12,402 nucleotides of DNA. Source: Bacillus pseudomycoides DSM 12442. Its GTDB lineage: Bacteria; Bacillota; Bacilli; Bacillales; Bacillaceae_G. The DNA lies in the NCBI RefSeq assembly GCF_000161455.1, contig NZ_CM000745.1, positions 4,963,360 through 4,975,761 of the forward strand, in the 5' to 3' direction. Positions 7,377 through 12,402 of the stretch are shown one piece after another. Within the stretch, counting starts at the first letter, position 1. Every line of letters begins with the position of its first letter. The notes under the pieces are model-generated. The model was not told where the DNA came from. It made no database searches and worked only from the letters and a program-made list of their open reading frames with translations. Made by a program: the position numbers and the translations under genes.

Positions 7377-8025
7377 TGAAGAAAATAGTTATCTAATGTT
7401 ATCTGGTATTCAACATTTTCAATTTTGCAAACGACAATGGGCTCTCATCCATATTGAACAGCAATGGGAAGAAAACGTTAGAACGATTGAGGGTAAGTAT
7501 CTTCATCAAAAAGCTGATCAACCATTTATTAAAGAAAAACGAGGAAACAAACTTACTGTTCGTGCGCTGCCTATAAAGTCAAATGAACTTAAAATTACAG
7601 GTATTTGTGATGTGGTTGAATTTATTAAAGATAATAGTGGTATTGAAATAAATGGTGCTGAAGGAAAATATATTGCTCATCCTATCGAATATAAACGCGG
7701 GAAACCAAAAATGAACGATTCGGATGTTTTACAATTAACAGCACAAGCTATATGTCTAGAAGAAATGCTGCTTTGTGAAATAAATACAGGTTATATATTC
7801 TATAATGAAATAAAACACAGAATCGAAGTACCGCTAACAGCAGATGATAAAAACAAAGTTAGGTCAATTGTCAAAGAAATGTATGATTATTATAAACGCA
7901 AGCATACACCTAAAGTAAAAACTGGATTATTTTGCAAAAATTGTTCCCTTCAAAATGTTTGCTTACCAAAATTAATGAATAAAAGATCTGTAAAAAGTTA
8001 TATTGAAGGGAAGATTCATGAATGA
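7366..8025 (+). CDS. cas4: Cas4, Fe-S RecB-like nuclease for spacer processing
   Basis: Cas4 trims pre-spacers and selects those with a correct PAM, working with Cas1-Cas2. I place the start at ATG 7366 (219 aa), overlapping the cas7c end by 11 bases. TTG 7354 and ATG 7396 are alternatives, and none has a clear ribosome binding site, so translation is probably coupled to cas7c. The RecB nuclease residues are present: His47, Asp82 (GICDVVEF), Glu108 and Lys110 (IEYKRGK), then a Gln-containing helix (LQLTAQAICLEEM). Four cysteines for a 4Fe-4S cluster are in place: Cys21 in FQFCKRQWA and Cys190, Cys193 and Cys199 in FCKNCSLQNVC. The gene ends in an ATGA overlap with cas1. The predicted fold and residues agree with type I-C Cas4 proteins. 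The start codon is the least certain point. Confidence 0.94.
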   Translation: MDCNEENSYLMLSGIQHFQFCKRQWALIHIEQQWEENVRTIEGKYLHQKADQPFIKEKRGNKLTVRALPIKSNELKITGICDVVEFIKDNSGIEINGAEGKYIAHPIEYKRGKPKMNDSDVLQLTAQAICLEEMLLCEINTGYIFYNEIKHRIEVPLTADDKNKVRSIVKEMYDYYKRKHTPKVKTGLFCKNCSLQNVCLPKLMNKRSVKSYIEGKIHE

Positions 8026-9053
8026 AAAAACTTCTTAATACATTATTTATAACTCAATCAGACGTTTATTTATCATTAGATGGTGATAATATTGTTCTTC
8101 TTAAGGAGCAAAAGAAGATAGGAAGGTTGCCACTCCATAACTTAGAATCGATCGTATCTTTTGGCTATACTGGTACAAGTCCTGCACTTATGGGTTATTG
8201 TGCAGAAAAAAATATTTCATTAGTATTTTTAACAATGTATGGACAATTTCTTGCGAGAGTTATCGGAAAAAGTAAGGGAAATGTCATTCTAAGAAAGAAA
8301 CAATATCGTATATCAGAAGATGAAGTCATGTCGGCTAAAATTGCGCGCAACTTTATTATTGGAAAGATTTACAATAATAAATGGATAATTGAAAGAATGA
8401 CTCGAGATTACCCATTACGAATAGATGTGGATCAATTCAAAGAAATCTCCCAACACTTATCATCTATCATTCTTGAAGTAAGAGAGTGTGAGGATTTAGA
8501 AAGATTAAGAGGGTTGGAAGGGCAGGCTGCTACAAGTTATAATAAATTATTTAATCAAATGATCCTACAACAAAAAGAAGATTTTTATTTCAATAAACGT
8601 TCTCGAAGACCTCCATTAGATAATGTGAATGCAATGCTATCATTTGCTTATACATTATTAGCAAATGATATGACATCTGCATTAGAGGGGGTTGGCTTGG
8701 ATGCATATGTTGGCTTTTTACATCGAGATCGACCAGGAAGAGTATCTTTAGCTTTAGATACCATGGAAGAGCTACGAGGGGTATATGCAGATAAATTTGT
8801 CTTATCATTAATTAATAAAAGAGTCGTAAATAAAGGGAATTTTCTACAAAAAGAAAATGGATCTGTTATCATGACAGATGAAGCTAGAAAGAAATTTTTA
8901 GCAGCTTGGCAAAATAAAAAGAAAGAAAAGATGACACATCCATATCTTGGGGAACAAATATCTTGGGGATTAGTACCACATGCACAAGCTTTGTTATTGG
9001 CTCGTTATTTACGTAATGACTTAGATGAGTATCCACCATTTTTATGGAAGTAG
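8022..9053 (+). CDS. cas1: Cas1, CRISPR integrase
   Basis: Cas1 forms the integrase with Cas2 that inserts new spacers at the leader end of the array. The protein is 343 aa, as usual for type I-C. The metal-binding residues are visible: Glu166 in RGLEGQAA, His234 in FLHRDRPGR, and Asp246 with Glu249-Glu250 in LDTMEELR. The N-terminal beta domain begins KKLLNTLFITQSDVYLSLDGDN. ATG 8022 overlaps the cas4 TGA (ATGA), so the two are translationally coupled, with GAAGGGA about ten bases upstream as a weak ribosome binding site. cas2 follows after 9 bases. Catalytically it appears intact, which fits an array with unbroken repeats. Confidence 0.97.
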   Translation: MKKLLNTLFITQSDVYLSLDGDNIVLLKEQKKIGRLPLHNLESIVSFGYTGTSPALMGYCAEKNISLVFLTMYGQFLARVIGKSKGNVILRKKQYRISEDEVMSAKIARNFIIGKIYNNKWIIERMTRDYPLRIDVDQFKEISQHLSSIILEVRECEDLERLRGLEGQAATSYNKLFNQMILQQKEDFYFNKRSRRPPLDNVNAMLSFAYTLLANDMTSALEGVGLDAYVGFLHRDRPGRVSLALDTMEELRGVYADKFVLSLINKRVVNKGNFLQKENGSVIMTDEARKKFLAAWQNKKKEKMTHPYLGEQISWGLVPHAQALLLARYLRNDLDEYPPFLWK

Positions 9054-9062
9054 GTGTAACAT

Positions 9063-9353
9063 TTGCTAGTATTAATTACGTATGATGTAAGCACTATTAG
9101 CGGTGCAGGACAAAAAAGACTGCGAAAAGTTTCAAAAGTATGTCAAAATTATGGTCAACGAGTCCAAAATTCAGTGTTTGAATGTGTTGTAGATGCAACT
9201 CAATTTGCTACTTTAAAGATGGAACTAGTTAAAATTATTGATGAAAGTGAGGATAGTCTCAGATTTTATCAGTTAGGTAACAACTATAAAAGTAAGGTCG
9301 AACATATCGGTGTAAAAGAATCAATTGATTTAGAAAGTCCTTTGATTTTTTAG
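9063..9353 (+). CDS. cas2: Cas2, adaptation complex partner of Cas1
   Basis: Cas2 is the dimeric scaffold of the Cas1-Cas2 integrase and has a ferredoxin-like fold. The protein is 96 aa, normal for the family. It opens with MLVLITYDVS, where Asp8 is the conserved acidic residue, and contains RVQNSVFECVVD and LRFYQLGNN, typical Cas2 strands. The start is TTG at 9063, behind TAGGTG that overlaps the cas1 stop. No ATG is available near the conserved N terminus. It is the last gene of the operon. Its TAG stop codon lies within the left arm of a hairpin made from CRISPR repeat stem sequence, directly before the leader. Confidence 0.95.
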   Translation: MLVLITYDVSTISGAGQKRLRKVSKVCQNYGQRVQNSVFECVVDATQFATLKMELVKIIDESEDSLRFYQLGNNYKSKVEHIGVKESIDLESPLIF

Positions 9354-9401
9354 GTGCGAACGTATAGCATACATAAAATCTCTAGTACATTCGCACCTAA
9401 A
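9349..9401 (+). repeat. Hairpin of CRISPR repeat stem sequence at the cas2-leader junction
   Basis: A perfect 12-bp inverted repeat, TTTAGGTGCGAA (9349-9360) and TTCGCACCTAAA (9390-9401), surrounds a 29-base loop. Each arm contains the 7-base stem of the CRISPR repeat (AGGTGCG, CGCACCT). The left arm overlaps the cas2 stop. It could act as a weak terminator, since only ATTTT follows, as a Cas5c recognition hairpin, or be a remnant of an older repeat. Confidence 0.7.
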
Positions 9402-9521
9402 TTTTCATAATTTATGATTAAAATTTATGATTTTCTATACAAATTTCTTTATCAAATAAAAAACTTGCATACTTTTGAACAGAATTAACGTATTTGTGTA
9501 TTATTTTGAACACAAATCGCA
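9402..9521 (+). promoter_or_regulatory. CRISPR leader
   Basis: This very AT-rich stretch lies between the repeat-stem hairpin and the first repeat, on the cas2 side and opposite the degenerate end, so new spacers should enter at 9522. It contains two direct-repeat pairs (AATTTATGATT at 9409 and 9422; TTTTGAACA at 9473 and 9504) and a likely promoter. These are candidate sites for leader recognition by the integrase or a host factor. Confidence 0.8.
9475..9504 (+). promoter_or_regulatory. Putative pre-crRNA promoter
   Basis: TTGAAC at 9475-9480 and TATTAT at 9499-9504 are separated by 18 bases. Transcription would start about 10 bases before the first repeat and run through the array. The assignment is by pattern; the direct repeat TTTTGAACA overlaps the -35. 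Confidence 0.5.
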
Positions 9522-10807
9522 GTCGCACCTCTTATAGGTGCGTGGATTGAAATTGGGAAAGGCTGATTTTATATCATACGAATAAAGTCGCACCTCTTAT
9601 AGGTGCGTGGATTGAAATTTAGAGTATAAACAAGAGAAATTGTTAACTGATTTTGTCGCACCTCTTATAGGTGCGTGGATTGAAATTCAGCCATTTTTGT
9701 CACTCCTTTATAGTTTTACTGTCGCACCTCTTATAGGTGCGTGGATTGAAATATCTCTAACCGAACGAACCTGATAATAAATTTGGGTCGCACCTCTTAT
9801 AGGTGCGTGGATTGAAATCCTTTAAGCTTGATTACCTCTTCATATTTTTTAGTCGCACCTCTTATAGGTGCGTGGATTGAAATAATCATGCTAGGATTGT
9901 TGTGTTGTACGAAGTAATGTCGCACCTCTTATAGGTGCGTGGATTGAAATTGTTTTAATCCCTTTTTTCAACAAAGCTAATGATGTCGCACCTCTTATAG
10001 GTGCGTGGATTGAAATAGTAAAGAGCGGTGACTTTTTCGCCCAGTCCGCAAGTCGCACCTCTTATAGGTGCGTGGATTGAAATCTAGCTGGCTTACTCTT
10101 GTTGTTTATACTCCTCGTCGCACCTCTTATAGGTGCGTGGATTGAAATAAAAACAAATCCGAACATGAAACGTTAAAAAACAGTCGCACCTCTTATAGGT
10201 GCGTGGATTGAAATTTCTCTTGCTCATTTGCTCTTTTGGACCTTTATGTCGCACCTCTTATAGGTGCGTGGATTGAAATTGATATCGATTCATCTAAATC
10301 AGTATCAAAATTTGTCGCACCTCTTATAGGTGCGTGGATTGAAATCATCATTTAAATCGCTTCCTTTCCAAGAAACTTGTGTCGCACCTCTTATAGGTGC
10401 GTGGATTGAAATCCTGTTGTGGACGCTGTATTCTCTACGAAGCAAGGTCGCACCTCTTATAGGTGCGTGGATTGAAATAAAATACATTAAATATCAAATA
10501 AAAAATCTCTAGTCGCACCTCTTATAGGTGCGTGGATTGAAATATATAGATGTGGGCGACGGAACTACAGAATATGTGTCGCACCTCTTATAGGTGCGTG
10601 GATTGAAATATAAATAGTTGTTTGGTAGTTCTTTAGATTCTCTGTCGCACCTCTTATAGGTGCGTGGATTGAAATTCTGATTGAAGCGTCATAGAACACT
10701 CTAGGTGCGGTCGCACCTCTTATAGGTGCGTGGATTGAAATATTAAGACAAGCGGATTTAGCTCATGATCTAAATGTCGCACCTCTTATAGGTGCGTGGA
10801 TTGAAAT
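9522..10807 (+). CRISPR. Type I-C CRISPR array, 20 identical 32-nt repeats
   Basis: The repeat begins GTCGCACC and ends GGATTGAAAT, and has a stem CGCACCT/AGGTGCG around CTTAT. That length and the GTGGATTGAAAT-type end are typical of type I-C. All 20 copies are identical by direct reading. They start at 9522, 9587, 9655, 9721, 9787, 9852, 9919, 9985, 10052, 10117, 10183, 10248, 10314, 10381, 10447, 10512, 10578, 10644, 10710 and 10776. Spacers are 33-36 bases (mostly 33-35) and all differ. There are 19 between full repeats and a twentieth at 10808-10842 before a truncated repeat. The array reads on the plus strand in the same direction as the cas genes. Cas5c would cut the transcript within the repeats, leaving a 5' handle of about 11 nt. 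Identical repeats and intact adaptation genes suggest recent activity. Confidence 0.99.
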
Positions 10808-10842
10808 CCAAATGAGACAAAAACAAATTAGCAAAAAATCAG

Positions 10843-10854
10843 GTCGCACCTCTT
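10843..10854 (+). CRISPR. Truncated terminal CRISPR repeat
   Basis: After the last spacer (35 bases, 10808-10842) only the first 12 bases of the repeat (GTCGCACCTCTT) are present, followed by a T-run and unrelated sequence. It marks the leader-distal end. The last crRNA would lack the second stem arm at its 3' side. Confidence 0.9.
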
Positions 10855-11038
10855 TTTTCTATCCAAATAGACTTCACCAATTTCTTAATAAAACAAGGTC
10901 TCGTTCTACAATATTACTTAACTACTTTGGCTTCCCAATTGAGACGCCTACTGCTTGCTATAAAAAATTTCATATTTCGACTCCTATTCTTCTCTTTTTC
11001 ACCTTTCAAATTTTCCAGACTCCATTCAAATGAAACTA

Positions 11039-11080
11039 AAAAAGCTGAATCCCTTCGGGCAGAAGAGGTTTCAACTTTTT
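11039..11080 (+). terminator. Probable terminator downstream of the array
   Basis: AAAAAGCTGAA (11039-11049) pairs with TTCAACTTTTT (11070-11080) with one mismatch, around a loop containing CCCTTCGGG, and is followed by a long T-rich run to about 11087. It could end pre-crRNA transcription about 230 bases after the last full repeat. The A-rich left arm means it may also work in reverse. Confidence 0.5.
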
Positions 11081-11103
11081 ATTTTTTAGTCATAACCTTT
11101 GCA

Positions 11104-11139
11104 ACAAGTTGCCATTAGGATAGTGTATCAGCAACTTGT
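11104..11139. repeat. Inverted repeat ACAAGTTGC / GCAACTTGT
   Basis: A perfect 9-bp inverted repeat (11104-11112 and 11131-11139) encloses an 18-base loop. The left arm also nests in a smaller palindrome, GCAAC-AA-GTTGC (11101-11112). There is no T-run, so it is unlikely to be a terminator. It could be a binding site, a structured RNA or a plasmid element, and its function is unknown. Confidence 0.5.
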
Positions 11140-11311
11140 AGCTATTACTATGAATGCTACATTCCACAAAATTATTACATGTTTTTTCATTTTTACTTCT
11201 TAATTTATTTTATGATAAAAACTACACCAAAATTACAATTTGTTGAAGGTTTTAAAAATTATAGATTTGGACAAGCTAGATTTATAAATAATGATTTTCC
11301 GAGGTGAGAAT

Positions 11312-11542
11312 ATGAGTTGGTTTGGTGTAGGGAAACCTAGGAGTAAATTTGGTAAATTTATAGATAAGCATAATTTAACTCAACAGGAAGTCGCAGAAAG
11401 GAGCGGTGTAAGTCAAGGGACGATTAGTCGTTTATGCAAAGGAAATGCATTTCTTCCGTCTTTAAAAACTGGTTCCAAGATTATTGATACTTTAAAAAAG
11501 TTAACAAATAAAAATGTAGATTACAATGATTTTTGGCTTTAG
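11312..11542 (+). CDS. Small XRE-family HTH transcriptional regulator
   Basis: This is a 76-aa protein consisting almost entirely of a Cro/C1-type helix-turn-helix domain. Residues 12-50 (FGKFIDKHNLTQQEVAERSGVSQGTISRLCKG) show the recognition-helix pattern LTQQEVAERSGVSQGTISRL. ATG 11312 is chosen over ATG 11291 because GAGGTGAG lies 7 bases before it. Single-domain XRE proteins of this kind usually repress nearby genes on plasmids, phages and integrative elements. The likely targets, the minus-strand replication/transfer genes to its right or its own promoter, are inferred from position only. Its TAG ends at 11542, and the convergent neighbour's stop begins at 11543 with no terminator between them. 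Confidence 0.85.
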   Translation: MSWFGVGKPRSKFGKFIDKHNLTQQEVAERSGVSQGTISRLCKGNAFLPSLKTGSKIIDTLKKLTNKNVDYNDFWL

Positions 11543-12157
11543 TTAAAAAATATCATTCATCACAAAAGTTCTCATAAACACATTTTGTTTTACAGCATAT
11601 TGCTCTAACTTTGATTGTCGATAGTCTGATAATGTGAAAAAGATAATTACTGGAACAATAGCATTCTGTCTTTTGTAAATATCTGTTATATGGCCATATA
11701 ACTGTATTTTATGTTCGTTTGCCTTCATATGTTGCATACGATCTATTTCAACGAAATGGGGAACATTATCTTCAAAATACGTTGCGTCAGGAATAATCTG
11801 ATACCGTTGACCATTGATTGAAAGCTCTATAGATCTTTCTGTTTTCCATTCTGGAAATCCAAGCCACATCCAGCTTTCGTTTCTCATTAATATGTGCTGT
11901 AATTGACTACTTTTCTTTACTTCTCTTGTAATTCCTAATAAATCACGTCCTTTTTTATTTAAATAATATACATGCTCACGAGCTATTTTAGTAATATGAC
12001 AATACGGAGTCAGATCCTTTAGTACACGATTTGCATTTCGAATACTTCCTAGGCAGTGGATGGCTTGCAATTGTCTCCTGGTTGCAAAATCTAACTTACT
12101 CAAAGTGGATAAAATCTCGATTTGTCTCGCTTTCTGTTTGAGTGTTTGATGCCTCAT
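11543..12157 (-). CDS. Replication-relaxation family protein
   Basis: This 204-aa protein resembles the Replic_Relax family, proteins linked to replication and copy control of Gram-positive plasmids and common on integrative elements. Residues 10-75 form a probable winged helix (IEILSTLSKLDFATRRQLQAIH, then a VYYLNKKG wing). The C-terminal half has the pattern IIPDATYF (Asp124) followed by HFVEIDRMQ (Glu137, Asp139), which recalls a restriction-endonuclease-like core. No membrane segment is visible. ATG 12157 follows AAGGTGGTGA. The start overlaps the end of the FtsK-like gene by 62 bases in another frame, so the two form an operon with coupled translation. The gene converges on the XRE gene with no gap. 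Its biochemical role is poorly defined. Confidence 0.78.
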   Translation of the reverse strand: MRHQTLKQKARQIEILSTLSKLDFATRRQLQAIHCLGSIRNANRVLKDLTPYCHITKIAREHVYYLNKKGRDLLGITREVKKSSQLQHILMRNESWMWLGFPEWKTERSIELSINGQRYQIIPDATYFEDNVPHFVEIDRMQHMKANEHKIQLYGHITDIYKRQNAIVPVIIFFTLSDYRQSKLEQYAVKQNVFMRTFVMNDIF

Positions 12158-12402
12158 TTTGTTTCACCACCTTGTATTGCTTCAGTAATTCCCACATGTC
12201 CATATCCTTTAAATAAGGTACCTGAATTTCTTCTGTGCGATCAGTCTTAAATAATGCTCTTCCTGGAAGGGAAGGCAGCTCTTCAAGACCTGGTTCATCC
12301 AAAGCAACTTGTGAAGCAACCACTGTTGGTAATCGAAAACCTAGCTTTGCATCAGCATTTTGTTTGATTTGCCTTGGCAATGTGTCAGAGGTTGGATATT
12401 GA
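12096..12402 (-). CDS. FtsK/SpoIIIE-like DNA translocase, C-terminal end only (cut by window edge)
   Basis: The frame is open to the right edge, with 101 residues visible before the stop. It starts in mid-protein (QYPTSDTLPRQIKQNADAK...). This pattern, followed by FRLPTVVASQVALDEPG and LPSLPGRALFKTD, matches the end of an FtsK-type ATPase domain, the region after the motor motifs where the Gln-Tyr-Pro block corresponds to TQRP of FtsK. The last 40 residues are a polar tail. Plasmid and ICE proteins of this group (TcpA-like) move DNA during conjugation or segregation. The Walker motifs lie outside the window. It is the upstream member of an operon with the replication-relaxation gene, which overlaps it. 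No start codon is visible; a TTG at 12380 is internal. Confidence 0.75.
   Translation of the reverse strand, partial: QYPTSDTLPRQIKQNADAKLGFRLPTVVASQVALDEPGLEELPSLPGRALFKTDRTEEIQVPYLKDMDMWELLKQYKVVKQNEASNTQTESETNRDFIHFE

Larger units (their letters stand above)
10855..11311. other. Non-coding stretch between array and XRE gene
   Basis: I find no supportable gene here. Open frames on the plus strand (for example from 10812 or 10927) start in spacer or T-rich sequence, lack ribosome binding sites and have low-complexity Phe/Ser/Thr-rich translations. The stretch holds two hairpins (11039-11080 and 11104-11139) and then a very AT-rich segment that should contain the XRE promoter. No convincing -35/-10 pair was found there. 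Confidence 0.6.

Noticed and set aside
10479..10511. Spacer 15 shares 14 bases (TATCAAATAAAAAA) with the array's own leader near 9452, suggesting self-targeting.
   Set aside because: The match is AT-only apart from one C, does not include the spacer's first 8-base seed, and is expected by chance about one time in ten across 20 spacers.
10305..10512. Open reading frames on both strands through the array.
   Set aside because: They arise from translating the repeat unit (recurring ISIHAPIRGAT or VAPLIGAWIEI) and have no start signals.
10812..11118. Two plus-strand open frames of 73 and 63 aa after the array.
   Set aside because: The first starts within a spacer. Neither has a ribosome binding site, the compositions are low complexity, and they overlap hairpins.

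Overview
The window is AT-rich DNA (roughly one third G+C by eye) of a low-GC Gram-positive bacterium. Bacillaceae, possibly the Bacillus cereus group, is the best guess. This rests on strong AGGAGG-type ribosome binding sites, TTG starts, a UvrX-type DNA polymerase behind a Bacillus-style LexA box, and a CRISPR-Cas locus close to that of Bacillus halodurans. The edges look like plasmid or integrative-element backbone: the C-terminal end of an FtsK/TcpA-like DNA translocase, a replication-relaxation family protein and a small XRE regulator. A plasmid-borne or otherwise mobile location is therefore inferred, not proven.

Layout. Positions 1-1035 (minus strand) hold most of an SOS-controlled Y-family polymerase (uvrX), with promoter and LexA operator at 1052-1095. 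Positions 1249-9353 hold a complete type I-C cas locus on the plus strand in the order cas3, cas5c, cas8c, cas7c, cas4, cas1, cas2. cas3 is separated from the rest by a strong terminator, and cas5c-cas2 form a tightly packed or overlapping unit with its own putative promoter. An in-frame internal start near the end of cas8c probably produces the small subunit Cas11c. Positions 9354-9521 are a leader with a likely promoter, direct repeats and a hairpin built from the CRISPR repeat stem sequence. Positions 9522-10807 hold 20 identical 32-nt repeats, followed by a truncated terminal repeat at 10843-10854. Positions 10855-11311 are non-coding with two hairpins. A 76-aa XRE protein (plus strand) then faces two overlapping minus-strand genes, the replication-relaxation protein and the truncated FtsK-like ATPase.

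How it works together. Cas1, Cas2 and Cas4 would acquire and trim spacers. Cas5c, which carries the Tyr46/Lys116/His117 positions of B. halodurans Cas5d, would cut the pre-crRNA. Cas5c, Cas7c, Cas8c and Cas11c would form Cascade, and Cas3 would unwind and degrade the target. All key catalytic residues I could check are present and the repeats are invariant, so the system looks functional. The system is a known type. The more novel leads are the repeat-derived elements outside the array (an anti-repeat just upstream of cas3 and a repeat-stem hairpin between cas2 and the leader), the separation of cas3 from the effector operon with repeated ATACCTTTC motifs between them, and spacers whose translations resemble a family-B DNA polymerase, an actin-like ATPase and an HTH repressor.
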